A stretch of 64,000 nucleotides of DNA, from NCBI RefSeq assembly GCF_013359725.1, contig NZ_JABFMW010000006.1, positions 1 through 64,000 on the forward strand, read 5' to 3'. Position numbers and translations under genes: made by a program. The DNA comes from Pseudarthrobacter sp. C4D7. Lineage in GTDB: Bacteria > Actinomycetota > Actinomycetes > Actinomycetales > Micrococcaceae. Positions within the stretch are counted from its first letter, which is position 1. The number at the start of each line of letters is the position of its first letter. Below, in pieces: positions 30,041 to 42,546 of this stretch. The notes below the pieces were generated by a model, which was given only the letters and a program-made list of their open reading frames with translations, searched no databases and was not told the origin of the DNA.

Positions 30041-30709
30041 CTACTCGGCGGACTTGCTCTGGTTGTAGCTGGCGGAGCGTTCCTGGCCGCTGAGTCCGGC
30101 GATCGCGTCCATGATCCGGTCCGTCACCTCGCGGCGCGCCGGCAGCGAGTGGTCCGGCCCCGTCTTGTCGAAGTACAGCGGCTCCCCCACCTTCATGGTG
30201 AAGTGCTGCGGCCTGACCCCTTTTTCGCCGGCACGCTGAAGCTTTTCGGTCCCGATCAGGCCAACAGGAATCACGGGCGCACCCGTGGTGAGCGCCAGCC
30301 AGCCGACGCCGGTGCGGCCGCGGTAGAGAATGCCATCCCTGGAGCGGGTGCCCTCGGGGTAGATCCCGATGCCACGCCCGGCTTCGAGGATGTCCAGCAG
30401 GGTCTTCAGCGCCTGCACACTTGCGGCCTGCTCGCCCCGCTCCACCGGAATGGAGCCCACGGATTCGAAGAACGCCTTCATGACCTTGCCCTTGACGCCA
30501 CCGGTGGTGAAGTACTCGGCCTTGGCGAAGAAGGCCACCGGCCGCGGCATCAGGGCCTGGACGATGACGCTGTCGAAGAAGGACAGGTGGTTGGGCGCCA
30601 CGATGAAGGGGCCATCAGAGGGGACGTTTTCAAGTCCGACGACGGTAGGCCGGCAGGTGCCGGCGACCAGGTTGCGGGTGGTCCAGCGGACGGCATCAAA
30701 CATTTCCAT
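30041..30709 (-). CDS. 1-acylglycerol-3-phosphate acyltransferase (PlsC family)
   Basis: Membrane-associated acyltransferase of phospholipid synthesis. The catalytic NH41LSFFD46 (HX4D) and the glycerophosphate-binding YPEGTRSRDG are present; 222 residues, near the usual size. It overlaps the upstream HAD gene by 14 nt, so the two are probably cotranslated. Substrate specificity within the family cannot be fixed. Confidence 0.9.
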   Translation of the reverse strand: MEMFDAVRWTTRNLVAGTCRPTVVGLENVPSDGPFIVAPNHLSFFDSVIVQALMPRPVAFFAKAEYFTTGGVKGKVMKAFFESVGSIPVERGEQAASVQALKTLLDILEAGRGIGIYPEGTRSRDGILYRGRTGVGWLALTTGAPVIPVGLIGTEKLQRAGEKGVRPQHFTMKVGEPLYFDKTGPDHSLPARREVTDRIMDAIAGLSGQERSASYNQSKSAE

Positions 30710-31412
30710 CGTTGCTCACCCCGCTCATGGCCGCGGCATGGACTGCCTGCAGCCGTTCGATGACTGCCACCAGTTCCTGGCCCGTGCTGACGACGGCCAC
30801 GGATCCGGCCTCTTCCAGCTCCCCGTCCGGGGCAAATCCCCAGACGACGCCGATGCAGTCCAGTCCGTTGGCGATGGCCCCGGTCACGTCCTGGGCGCGG
30901 TCGCCCACCATGATGGCGTGCTGCGTATCGAGGTCCCGCAATGCGGCGGCGATGATCTCGGTTTTGCCCAGCGCAGCACCGTCCGTTTGGGTTTCGTCGT
31001 CCGCAGAGCCGTGGATGCCGTGGAAGAAGCCGTCGATGCCGTGGTGCGCCAGGACTTTGTGCGCCAGGCGCTGGGGCTTCTGGGTTGCCACCGCTACGGG
31101 CCTGCCGGCAGCTGCAAAGGATTCCAGGATGTCGCGGATCCCCGGGTACAGCCTGCTTTGGGCTATTCCCGTGGAGACGTAATGCTCACGGTAACGGTGG
31201 ACCACCTCTTCGAGGCGCCCGGCCGGCACATTGGCCACGTTGAGCAGGGAATCGCTGAGCTTGGGCCCAATCATGGAATCGAGCAGGTCCTGGCCGGGAA
31301 CCGGGAGCCCCAGCCCGCGGAGGGCTGAGGCGATCCCTTCAGTAATTCCACCTGCCGGATCGACAAGAGTGCCGTCCAGGTCAAAGATCACGGGCACTGT
31401 TGTTGAAGTCAC
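30696..31412 (-). CDS. HAD hydrolase, phosphoglycolate phosphatase-like
   Basis: Haloacid dehalogenase phosphatase of 238 residues. Motif I FD11LD13GTLVD with both catalytic aspartates, motif II VAVATQKP, the Lys of motif III in HKVLAHHG, and motif IV VGDRAQDVTGA are all seen. Resembles Gph; the true substrate is unknown. It overlaps plsC by 14 nt. Confidence 0.88.
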   Translation of the reverse strand: MTSTTVPVIFDLDGTLVDPAGGITEGIASALRGLGLPVPGQDLLDSMIGPKLSDSLLNVANVPAGRLEEVVHRYREHYVSTGIAQSRLYPGIRDILESFAAAGRPVAVATQKPQRLAHKVLAHHGIDGFFHGIHGSADDETQTDGAALGKTEIIAAALRDLDTQHAIMVGDRAQDVTGAIANGLDCIGVVWGFAPDGELEEAGSVAVVSTGQELVAVIERLQAVHAAAMSGVSNDGNV

Positions 31413-31491
31413 CGGGTTAGTTTCTCACGACAGCAGTAATGCCTGAAACTCGCATTCCCGCGGGGGAATACTTCGGTGCGGTCCGGAGCGG

Positions 31492-34416
<2,925 letters not shown>

Positions 34417-34429
34417 CCCATAATGCTAA

Positions 34430-34445
34430 TCGAAAACTTTTTCGA
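34430..34445 (-). promoter_or_regulatory. LexA (SOS)-like box upstream of uvrA
   Basis: On the minus strand it reads TCGAAAAAGTTTTCGA, 14-29 nt before the uvrA ATG. It matches 10 of the 12 fixed bases in the actinobacterial/Bacillus LexA consensus TCGAAC-N4-GTTCGA and is almost palindromic. No similar box was seen before uvrB, uvrC or polA. Confidence 0.6.
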
Positions 34446-34463
34446 ACACTGACGGTTCCGCCC

Positions 34464-34844
34464 TCAGGGAACATCGTAGGCGGCGGCCAGGAGCTTTACG
34501 GCCTCAGCAAAGCTGGCGCCTTGGGATTTGGCGACGGCGGCGTATGCGGCGGCGGCTTCGGACAGGCCCCCCAGCCGTTCATCCCGGGGCGAGACGACTG
34601 TTCCATTGCGTCCACGGGTGGCAACAATGCCGGCCGCTTCGAGCTCCTTGTAAGCCCGGGCCACGGTGTGCGGTGCCACGTCAATTTTCTCCGCGAGTGC
34701 CCGCACAGCCGGGAGCCTGGTGCCGGGCGCCAGCGAGCCGTTGTCCGCCAAATGGATGACCTGGAGCCGCAATTGTTCGAAGAGCGCAACACTGCTGGCC
34801 GGGTTGGGCCGCCATGAGCCGGGGAATTCCCCCGCGGTGCTCAC
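34464..34844 (-). CDS. GntR-family regulator (YtrA-like)
   Basis: A 126-residue regulator consisting of the N-terminal GntR winged helix (LRLQVIHLADNGSLAPGTRLP, PHTVARAYKELEAAG) with only a short C-terminal helical tail, the pattern of the YtrA subfamily that controls linked ABC transporters. Its start overlaps the upstream ABC gene by 4 nt. Likely represses the abc-abc-gntR operon (inference); effector unknown. Confidence 0.9.
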   Translation of the reverse strand: MSTAGEFPGSWRPNPASSVALFEQLRLQVIHLADNGSLAPGTRLPAVRALAEKIDVAPHTVARAYKELEAAGIVATRGRNGTVVSPRDERLGGLSEAAAAYAAVAKSQGASFAEAVKLLAAAYDVP

Positions 34845-36652
34845 AGGCCGCCCTCCAGTACCTCGGCCCGGCCGTCCCGTTCGGCGAACTGGGCGTTGTA
34901 CAGCTTGGCGTAGTAACTGTTGGCGGCAAGCAGGGTTTCGTGTGTTCCCTGCTCGACGATGCGTCCGTGGTCCATGACGAGAATTAGATCAGCGTTCCGG
35001 ATAGTGGACAAACGGTGGGCGATCATGAAGCTGGTCCGGCCGTGGCGGAGCCGCTGCATGGCCTGGCGGATCAGCAGTTCCGTCCGGGAATCCACGGAGC
35101 TGGTGGCTTCGTCCAGGACCAGGATGGCCCGCCCGGCAAGCTGGGCCCTGGCAATGGTGAGCAGTTGGCGCTGGCCCTGGCTGAGTGGCTCGCCTCCGTT
35201 TTCCAGCAGGGTGGCGTACCCATGGGGCAGGGACCTGATGAAGCGGTCCGCGCAGGTGGCCTCCGCAGCAGCAACGATTGCCGCATCCGGCGCCCCCGGC
35301 AGGCCGTAGGCAATGTTTTCTCTGATGCTCCCGTCGAAAAGCCACGAATCCTGCAGGACGACACCGAACTGGGCCCGGAGCTTGTCGCGGGGAATTGCGG
35401 CGATGTCCTGGCCGCCCAGGGTGATATGGCCCGACGAGGGTTCCAGGAAGCGCATGAGGAGGTTCACCACCGTGCTCTTGCCCGCACCGGTATGGCCGAC
35501 GATGGCCACCGCCTGCCCCGGCTCCACGGCAAAGGTCAGGTTGCGGACGGCGGGGACGGCACCCGGGTAGCCGAACGTGACGTCGTGAAAGCCGATCCGG
35601 CCGGCGGCCGGGGCGGGGATGTCCTGCCCGCCCGGCTCCGGCGGGTCCTCACCGGCGTCCAGGAGCGCGAAGACCCTTGCTGCGGACGCGGCGCAGGACT
35701 GCATGACATTTAACAGTCCGCCGATTTGCCCCACCGGCTGGGTGAACAGCCGGCTGAACTGGATGAAGGCCTGGACTCCGCCGATGGTCATGGCCCCGGC
35801 GATGACCTGCAGGGCTCCCACCACCGCAACGGCGATGTAGTTCAGGTTGGACATCAGCACCATGAGCGGCTGGACTACCCCGGCTGAATACTGCGCCCTG
35901 GCGGCCGCCCGGGCCAGGCGGACGTTGCTGCGGGTGAAGATTTCCGCCGCCTGTTCCTGCCGGCCAAAGGCCTTGATGACTTCGTGGCCACTGATGAATT
36001 CCTCCACGTGGCTGTTCAGTTCGCCGGTTTCCTTCCACTGCCGGTCGAAATGCTCCTGGGACCGCTTGGCAACCAGGACGGTGATCAGCGTGGAGACAGG
36101 GACGGTGGCAATGGCGATCGCTGCGAGCAGGGGAGAAATCCACAGCATCATGGCCAGCGAGCCGCACAGCATCAGGACGGACACGATGAGCTGGGTCAGG
36201 ACCTGGTTCAGGGCCTGGGCGATGTTGTCGATGTCGTTGGTGGCCCGGCTCAGCACGTCGCCGCGGGAACGCTCGCGAAAATACGTGGATGGCAGGCGGT
36301 GCAGCTTGTCCTCCACCGATCCGCGCAGGCCAAACATGAGCCCCTGCACGGCGCGGGACGTCAACGCGCCCTGGATCCAGTTGAACAGGGAAGCGAACAC
36401 GTACATCGTGGCCACCGCCGCCAGGAGCACTCCGAGGCGCTGGTCCAAGGTGCCGCGGAGCACGCCCTCCACCACCTCATCGGTGGCATCACCCAGGTAC
36501 TTTGGGGCTGCCACGTTCAGGACGGCGAAGGCACAGGTGGATCCCACGGCGCCCAGCATCTGCAGGCGGAAGGGCCGCAGCAGGCCAAGGAGCCTGCCGG
36601 CCGTGGGCCAGAACCGGTAGGCCGGTTCCCCGCCGTCCTGCCCTGCCGTCAC
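34841..36652 (-). CDS. ABC exporter half-transporter, canonical NBD
   Basis: A 603-residue fusion of six-span membrane domain and nucleotide-binding domain (type IV exporter). Walker A VGHTGAGKST, signature LSQGQRQLL, Walker B ILVLDEATSSVD with catalytic Glu, switch His in MIAHRLSTI. The Q in the signature is usual for TmrB/TM288-type partners. Its start overlaps the other half-transporter by 4 nt, so they probably form a heterodimer. Drug or lipid export is likely; the substrate is unknown. Confidence 0.92.
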   Translation of the reverse strand: MTAGQDGGEPAYRFWPTAGRLLGLLRPFRLQMLGAVGSTCAFAVLNVAAPKYLGDATDEVVEGVLRGTLDQRLGVLLAAVATMYVFASLFNWIQGALTSRAVQGLMFGLRGSVEDKLHRLPSTYFRERSRGDVLSRATNDIDNIAQALNQVLTQLIVSVLMLCGSLAMMLWISPLLAAIAIATVPVSTLITVLVAKRSQEHFDRQWKETGELNSHVEEFISGHEVIKAFGRQEQAAEIFTRSNVRLARAAARAQYSAGVVQPLMVLMSNLNYIAVAVVGALQVIAGAMTIGGVQAFIQFSRLFTQPVGQIGGLLNVMQSCAASAARVFALLDAGEDPPEPGGQDIPAPAAGRIGFHDVTFGYPGAVPAVRNLTFAVEPGQAVAIVGHTGAGKSTVVNLLMRFLEPSSGHITLGGQDIAAIPRDKLRAQFGVVLQDSWLFDGSIRENIAYGLPGAPDAAIVAAAEATCADRFIRSLPHGYATLLENGGEPLSQGQRQLLTIARAQLAGRAILVLDEATSSVDSRTELLIRQAMQRLRHGRTSFMIAHRLSTIRNADLILVMDHGRIVEQGTHETLLAANSYYAKLYNAQFAERDGRAEVLEGGL

Positions 36653-38391
36653 AGGGTGCCACCCAGCGCCAGCTGGGAGTCGGCAATTTCGCGGTACGTG
36701 GCGGACGTTTCCAGCAACTCCCGGTGCGTGCCCTGGGCGACGAGGCGGCCGCCGTCGAGCACCAAAATGAGGTCCGCGTCCTCCACGGCCGAGATGCGCT
36801 CAGCCACCATGACAACCGTCGAGTCCGCGAGCGCCTGCCCCAGGGCCTGCCGCAGCCTGGTGTCAGTGTCGTAGTCCAGGGCGGAGAAACTGTCGTCGAA
36901 CAAGTAGAGCGGCGCTCTCCGTAAGAGGGCCCTGGCGATGCACAGCCGCTGCCGCTGTCCGCCAGACAGGCTGGCCCCGCCCTGCCCCACGGGCGTGTCA
37001 AGCCCCAACGGGAGGTCTGCCATGAACCGCATGGTCTGCGCTGTCTCAAGGGCAGACCACAGTGCGGAGTCTGCAGCCCCGGGCGCAGCCATGCGCAGGT
37101 TGTCCGCGATAGTGCCGGTGAACAGGTGTGACTGCTGGGGCACGAGCGCCATGGCGGCCCGCAGCTGGTCCAGGGGCAGGTTCCGGATGTCGTGGGCGGC
37201 CAGGGTGATGCGGCCTTCCGTGGGGTCAATGAACCGCGGGATCAGGTTCAGCAACGTGGTCTTACCGCTGCCGGTGGCTCCCACGATGGCCGTGGTGGTA
37301 CCGGGCAAAGCGGTAAAACTGATGTCCTGCAGCACGGGGGCTTCAGCCCCCGGATAGGAGAAGCCCACGCTGTGGAAGGTGAGGGCTGCCGGACCAGACA
37401 GGTCCGCCTGGGTCTGTGTTTGCCGGACGTCGGTGCTGACGGACGGTTCGGTGTCCAGGACCGCCTGGATGCGTTCGGCGCAGACGGCGGCCCGCGGTGC
37501 CGTCATCAGGACGTACATGGACATCATGATGGCCAGCAGGATCTGCATGATGTAGGCAATAAAGGCCGTTAGCGCCCCGAGGTTCATGAGTCCGGCCTGG
37601 ATGCGGTGGCCGCCGAACCACACCACGGCCACGGAGCTTGCGTTGACCACCAGCATGATCACGGGCAGCATGGCGGCCACTACCAGCGCCGACCGGAGAT
37701 TGTTGGCAGTGAGCCGGGCGTTGACGGCCGCGAAACGCTGCGTTTCATGGCCCTGCCGGACAAAGGCGCGGATCACGTCCACCCCGATGATCTGTTCCCG
37801 CAGGATGCCGCCGGAGCGGTCCAGCAGTTCCTGGCCGTCCCGGTAGAGCGGAATGAGCCGGCGGACGATCACGTACATGATCAGCAGCAGCAGGGGCACG
37901 ATGACAATCACCACGACGGACAGCGCCACATCCTGCTGCACGGCGAGCACTATTCCACCAACCCCCATGGCGGGGCCCGCGAAGAGCATGGTGAAAACCA
38001 GCAGCGCAAACGCCTGGATCTGCTGGACATCGTTGGTGGCGCGGGTGGTGAGGCTTTGGGTTCCGAAGAGGGCAACATCCTGGGAGGACAGCGTCTGGAT
38101 CCGGCCGAAGACCTCCGCCCGCAGCCGGCGCCCGATACCCATGGCGACGACGGCGCCAAGGTATCCGGCCGCGATGGCGGACGCTGCCTGCACCACCGCG
38201 ATGGCGGCCATGAGCAGGCCGAGCCGCGTAATCACCTGGGGCTCCCCCGCCACGATCCCGTCATCGATGATGGCCGCGTTCACGGTGGGCAGCAACAGGT
38301 TTGTCCCCGCCTGCACCAGCTGCAGGACAATGATCGCCCACAGTTGCGCCCGCTTGCCGGCGAGCTGCCGCTTGAGAAGTCCGACCAGCAA
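36649..38391 (-). CDS. ABC exporter half-transporter with degenerate catalytic site
   Basis: 580 residues: six membrane spans then an NBD. Walker A VGATGSGKTTLL and signature LSGGQRQRL are normal, but Walker B ends LYLFDDSFSALD, with Asp where the catalytic Glu is expected, and the switch region reads MVAERISAV with Glu in place of His. This is the pattern of the degenerate half in heterodimeric exporters such as TM287/288 or BmrCD. First gene of the abc-abc-gntR operon. Confidence 0.92.
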   Translation of the reverse strand: MLVGLLKRQLAGKRAQLWAIIVLQLVQAGTNLLLPTVNAAIIDDGIVAGEPQVITRLGLLMAAIAVVQAASAIAAGYLGAVVAMGIGRRLRAEVFGRIQTLSSQDVALFGTQSLTTRATNDVQQIQAFALLVFTMLFAGPAMGVGGIVLAVQQDVALSVVVIVIVPLLLLIMYVIVRRLIPLYRDGQELLDRSGGILREQIIGVDVIRAFVRQGHETQRFAAVNARLTANNLRSALVVAAMLPVIMLVVNASSVAVVWFGGHRIQAGLMNLGALTAFIAYIMQILLAIMMSMYVLMTAPRAAVCAERIQAVLDTEPSVSTDVRQTQTQADLSGPAALTFHSVGFSYPGAEAPVLQDISFTALPGTTTAIVGATGSGKTTLLNLIPRFIDPTEGRITLAAHDIRNLPLDQLRAAMALVPQQSHLFTGTIADNLRMAAPGAADSALWSALETAQTMRFMADLPLGLDTPVGQGGASLSGGQRQRLCIARALLRRAPLYLFDDSFSALDYDTDTRLRQALGQALADSTVVMVAERISAVEDADLILVLDGGRLVAQGTHRELLETSATYREIADSQLALGGTL

Positions 38392-38508
38392 AATACCCCC
38401 TGCAGTTGCCTACGGCCGAAGAGGGGCCAGCGGCTTGACCCCCGAAGCACAGAGGCAATTGTAAGCCAGATCACTTTCAGGTGTTGTCACGTCCCGTGAC
38501 TGGGCGGT

Positions 38509-39309
38509 TTACACGCGTGCTGCACCCGGTGAGTGCTCTTTCCGGCCGACAGCGAAGATCCGCCGGAACGGGAAGACGGTGCCGTGCGCCCCCTGTGGGT
38601 AGGCCTCGCGCAGCGCAGCTGCGTATTCCGCTTCGAACTCTTGCGCATCGTCCCCGCCAAGGACGGCCACGACCGGCCGCAGGGCCGTGCCGCGGACCCA
38701 CTCCAGCACGGCGTCGGGCCCCTGCAGGACCTGCTGGTAGGTGGTCTCCCAGGCGTCCGCCAGATAACCGGCGTCGAGCAGGATGCCCAGGTAGTCCGCC
38801 GGCTCCCCCACCGATTCGCCGCCCCGCAGGACGCCGTCCAGCTTGCCGGCCCACCGGCTGGACGCCGCGAGTTCCCGCATGAGGGAATGCGAGGGGGCGT
38901 TGAAGTTTCCCGGCACCTGCATGGCATACCAGGATCCCGGGCGGAGGGCGTCCAGCCACCGGCGCATCAGGTCCTGGTGTCCGGGCACCCATTGCAGGGC
39001 GGCGTTGGTCACCACGACGTCCGTCTCCGGGGCGGGCATCCAGGCGGCAATATCGGCCTGTTCGAAGGACAGGCCCGGAAAATCCTTTGCCAGCGGGGCG
39101 GCGCGCGCCAACATGTCGGTGGACGAGTCCAGCCCGACCACCCGGGCTTCCGTCCACCGGCCGGCGAGCGACGCCGTCAGGTTCCCGGGCCCGCAGCCCA
39201 GGTCCACAACCAGCGCCGGGCGCTCGGCCTGGATCCGGCCGGTGAGGTCGAAGAACGGCCTGTTCCGGTGGTCATCGAATTTGATGTACTTTGCGGGGTC
39301 CCATTTCAT
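38509..39309 (-). CDS. tam: Trans-aconitate 2-methyltransferase-like SAM methyltransferase
   Basis: Class I SAM-dependent methyltransferase of 266 residues from the ATG at 39309, preceded by CTGGAGAAA; the frame's earlier ATG lacks a ribosome-binding site. The start MKWDPAKYIKFDDHRNRPFFDL and SAM motif VVDLGCGPGNLT are typical of Tam, which methylates trans-aconitate. Activity on that substrate is inferred from family resemblance. Divergent from the helicase gene. Confidence 0.85.
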   Translation of the reverse strand: MKWDPAKYIKFDDHRNRPFFDLTGRIQAERPALVVDLGCGPGNLTASLAGRWTEARVVGLDSSTDMLARAAPLAKDFPGLSFEQADIAAWMPAPETDVVVTNAALQWVPGHQDLMRRWLDALRPGSWYAMQVPGNFNAPSHSLMRELAASSRWAGKLDGVLRGGESVGEPADYLGILLDAGYLADAWETTYQQVLQGPDAVLEWVRGTALRPVVAVLGGDDAQEFEAEYAAALREAYPQGAHGTVFPFRRIFAVGRKEHSPGAARV

Positions 39310-39406
39310 GATTTTCTCCAGGTTGTGCAACGTGGGGCGGCAAGGCGAAGCCTAGCCCGGCCGGACCGCCCGACCGGTCCGCAACGTGGCACTAAGGTTT
39401 AAGTCA

Positions 39407-41947
39407 ATGAAACTCGTTGACCAGCTGAGCGATCTGTCCGCCCCCACTGCCGCCGCCGTCGACCCCGACGCCCTGTACACCCGGTTCGTGGAGTGGACCG
39501 AAAGCCGGGGCCTGTCCCTGTACCCGGCCCAGGACGAGGCCATCATGGAGCTGGCCACGGGAGCGAACGTCATCCTGGCCACACCCACGGGGTCCGGGAA
39601 GTCGCTGGTGGCCATCGCAGCGCATTTCCAGGCCATGGCGCAGGGCCGCCGCAGTTACTACACTGCTCCGATCAAAGCCTTGGTGTCCGAAAAGTTCTTC
39701 GCGCTCTGCGACATTTTCGGCGCGGAGAACGTCGGCATGATCACCGGGGATTCCGGGGTCAACCAGGATGCGCCCATCATCTGCTGCACCGCGGAAATCC
39801 TGGCCAACATCGCCCTGCGGGAGGGCGCCGCCGCTGACCTCGGCGCAGTGATCATGGACGAGTTCCATTTCTACTCCGACCCGCAGCGGGGCTGGGCCTG
39901 GCAGGTCCCGCTCCTGGAGCTCCCGCAGACGCAGTTCCTGCTGATGTCCGCCACCCTGGGTGACGTCACCCGGTTCGAGGAGGGCCTCACGACCCTGACG
40001 GGCCGGGCCACCACCACGGTCAGTTCTGCGGAGCGGCCCATTCCGCTGCATTACTACTACCACCAGACCCCGGTCCACGAGACGCTGGAGGAACTGCTCT
40101 CCACGAAGCAGGTGCCGGTCTACGTGGTGCATTTCAGCCAGCTGGAGGCGATAGACCGCGCCCAGAACCTCATGAGCATTAACGTGTGCACCCGGGAGGA
40201 AAAGGACAAGATCGCGGAGTTGATCGCCAACTTCCGGTTTGCCGCAGGGTTCGGCAAGACGCTGAACCGGCTGGTGCGGCACGGGATCGGTGTCCACCAC
40301 GCCGGAATGCTGCCCAAGTACCGGAGACTCGTGGAACAGCTCGCCCAGGCCGGACTCCTCAAGGTGATCTGCGGGACGGACACGCTGGGGGTGGGAATCA
40401 ACGTCCCCATCCGCACCGTGCTGCTCACCGCGCTGAGCAAGTACGACGGCGTCCGCACCCGGCTGCTGAACTCACGCGAGTTCCACCAGATCGCGGGCCG
40501 GGCCGGCCGGGCGGGCTACGACACCGCAGGGACGGTGGTGGTGCAGGCACCCGAGCACGTGATCGAAAACGTCAAGGCGATGGCGAAGGCCACGGCCAAG
40601 TTTGGCGACGACCAGAAGAAGCTGCGCCAGGTGGTGAAGAAGAAGCCGCCCGAAGGTTTCGTTTCCTGGGGTGAGCCCACGTTCAAGCGGCTGGTGGAGT
40701 CCGTCCCGGACCCGCTCACCTCCAGTTTCACGGTGACCCACGCCATGCTGATGAACCTGATGGAACGGCCCGGCGATCCCTTCGCAGCGGCCCGGCGGCT
40801 GCTCACGGAAAACCACGAGCCGCGTGCCAGCCAACTGCGGCTCATGAAGAGGGCCCTGGGCATTTACCGGGAGCTCCTCGCCGCGGAAGTCATCGAGCGG
40901 ATCCCGCCGGAAGAGCAGGGGCCCGATGGCCGCACCGTCCGGCTGACGGTGCACCTGCAGCCCAACTTCGCCCTGAACCAGCCGCTCTCCCCCTTCGCGC
41001 TCGCCGCCCTGGAACTCCTCGACCCGGAGTCGCCGTCGTACGCCCTGGACGTGGTGTCCGTGATCGAGGCGACGCTGGAGAAACCCCGGCAGATCCTGTC
41101 CGCGCAGCAGAAGAAGGCCCGCGGCGAAGCGGTGGCGGCCATGAAGGCCGACGGCATCGACTATGACCAGCGCATGGCCATGCTGGACGAGGTCACCTAC
41201 CCCCAGCCGCTGGCGGAGATCCTGGGCGAAGCGTTTGAGGTGTACCGGAAGGCTGCCCCATGGGTGGGCGACTTCGAACTGGCACCCAAGTCCGTGGTCC
41301 GCGACATGTACGAGCGGGCCATGAACTTTGGCGAGTTTGTCCAGTTCTACGGCCTGGCACGGTCCGAAGGCATCGTGCTGCGGTACCTGGCCGACGCCTT
41401 CAAGGCGCTCCGGCAAACTGTGCCCCAGGACATGCTCCGGGAGGACCTCGAAGACCTCGTGGCGTGGCTGGGTGAACTGGTGCGGCAGGTGGACTCCAGC
41501 CTGCTGGACGAGTGGGAGGAGCTGACGTCCGGTGCGGCGCCCACGCCCCACGACGCGCCGCCGCCTCCCCCGCCGTCGCTCACCGCCAACATCCGCGCGT
41601 TCCGGGTGATGGTCCGCAACGAGATGTTCCGCCGCGTGGAATTGTTCGCCGACGAAGACGCCACCGCGCTGGGAGAGCTCGACGCCGGGTCCGGCTGGAG
41701 TGCCGAGCGTTGGGAAGACGCCCTGGATGACTTCTTCGACGAACACGACGACATCGGGACGGGCCCTGACGCCCGCGGTCCGGGCCTGCTGATCATTACC
41801 GAGGAACGCGGGACCTGGAAGGTCCGCCAGATCTTTGACGATCCGGCCGGCAACCACGACTGGGGCATTTCGGCGGAAGTGGACCTGGCCGGTTCGGATG
41901 CCACCGGGACCGCCGTGGTCAAGGTCACGGACGTCAACCGCCTCTAG
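39407..41947 (+). CDS. DEAD/DEAH-box RNA/DNA helicase with DUF3516 domain
   Basis: Superfamily 2 helicase, 846 residues from the ATG at 39407. Motif I ATPTGSGKS, motif II DEFH in MDEFHFYSD, motif III SATLGD, motif VI QIAGRAGRAGYD. The last 300 residues form the DUF3516 region typical of actinobacterial Ski2/Mtr4-like helicases, with a Pro-rich stretch (APTPHDAPPPPPPS) near 715. Probably RNA processing or repair; precise role unknown. An in-frame GTG at 39386 is an alternative start. Confidence 0.88.
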   Translation: MKLVDQLSDLSAPTAAAVDPDALYTRFVEWTESRGLSLYPAQDEAIMELATGANVILATPTGSGKSLVAIAAHFQAMAQGRRSYYTAPIKALVSEKFFALCDIFGAENVGMITGDSGVNQDAPIICCTAEILANIALREGAAADLGAVIMDEFHFYSDPQRGWAWQVPLLELPQTQFLLMSATLGDVTRFEEGLTTLTGRATTTVSSAERPIPLHYYYHQTPVHETLEELLSTKQVPVYVVHFSQLEAIDRAQNLMSINVCTREEKDKIAELIANFRFAAGFGKTLNRLVRHGIGVHHAGMLPKYRRLVEQLAQAGLLKVICGTDTLGVGINVPIRTVLLTALSKYDGVRTRLLNSREFHQIAGRAGRAGYDTAGTVVVQAPEHVIENVKAMAKATAKFGDDQKKLRQVVKKKPPEGFVSWGEPTFKRLVESVPDPLTSSFTVTHAMLMNLMERPGDPFAAARRLLTENHEPRASQLRLMKRALGIYRELLAAEVIERIPPEEQGPDGRTVRLTVHLQPNFALNQPLSPFALAALELLDPESPSYALDVVSVIEATLEKPRQILSAQQKKARGEAVAAMKADGIDYDQRMAMLDEVTYPQPLAEILGEAFEVYRKAAPWVGDFELAPKSVVRDMYERAMNFGEFVQFYGLARSEGIVLRYLADAFKALRQTVPQDMLREDLEDLVAWLGELVRQVDSSLLDEWEELTSGAAPTPHDAPPPPPPSLTANIRAFRVMVRNEMFRRVELFADEDATALGELDAGSGWSAERWEDALDDFFDEHDDIGTGPDARGPGLLIITEERGTWKVRQIFDDPAGNHDWGISAEVDLAGSDATGTAVVKVTDVNRL

Positions 41948-42030
41948 CGACGGCCGGCCCTGTGCGTGGCCACCTGCTGCCCCGTGCCTCGCCTCCCGAT
42001 GCTCCGGCGGGCCGGCGGTAAGCTCGAACA

Positions 42031-42546
42031 ATGAGTGTAATCCGCCCCGCAACCCGGCACGATGTCCCCGCCATTCTCCGCATGATTCATGAACTGGCCC
42101 ATTACGAGAAGGAACCCGACGCCGTCCGGAACACCCCGGACATGCTGGAGCAGGTCCTCTTCGGAGACAACCCGCGGGTGTTCGCCATCATGGCGGAAAA
42201 TGCCTCAGGCGACGTGCAGGGGTTCGCGCTGTGGTTCCTGAACTACTCCACGTGGGAAGGCGTGCACGGGATCTACCTCGAGGACCTGTACGTCAGCCCG
42301 GAGGCACGCGGTGAGGGGCACGGCAAGGCGCTGCTGCAGCACCTTGCCGGGATCGCCGTGGAGAACGGCTACGCCCGCGTGGAATGGAGCGTGCTGGACT
42401 GGAACGAGCCCTCCATCAATTTCTACCGCCGCCTGGGCGCCCGCCCCATGGACGGGTGGTCCACCTTCCGGCTCACCGGCGAGGAGCTGGACCGGTTTGG
42501 CAGCTCCGGCGCCCTCGACTCCGTAACCACCCCGGCCCGTGGCTGA
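42031..42546 (+). CDS. GNAT acetyltransferase (diamine/SSAT-like)
   Basis: 171 residues. Acetyl-CoA-binding motif A appears as EDLYVSPEARGEGHGKALL, and motif B includes EWSVLDWNEPSINFYRRLGA, which is typical of spermidine/diamine N-acetyltransferase-like proteins. Substrate uncertain. Its end overlaps the next gene by 8 nt. Confidence 0.87.
   Translation: MSVIRPATRHDVPAILRMIHELAHYEKEPDAVRNTPDMLEQVLFGDNPRVFAIMAENASGDVQGFALWFLNYSTWEGVHGIYLEDLYVSPEARGEGHGKALLQHLAGIAVENGYARVEWSVLDWNEPSINFYRRLGARPMDGWSTFRLTGEELDRFGSSGALDSVTTPARG

Noticed and set aside
28028..30763. Very long (911-codon) open frame opposite uvrC and plsC
   Set aside because: It is antisense to two well-supported genes, has low-complexity Gly/His/Val/Arg-rich translation and no known motifs. 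Such frames arise from GC-biased third codon positions.
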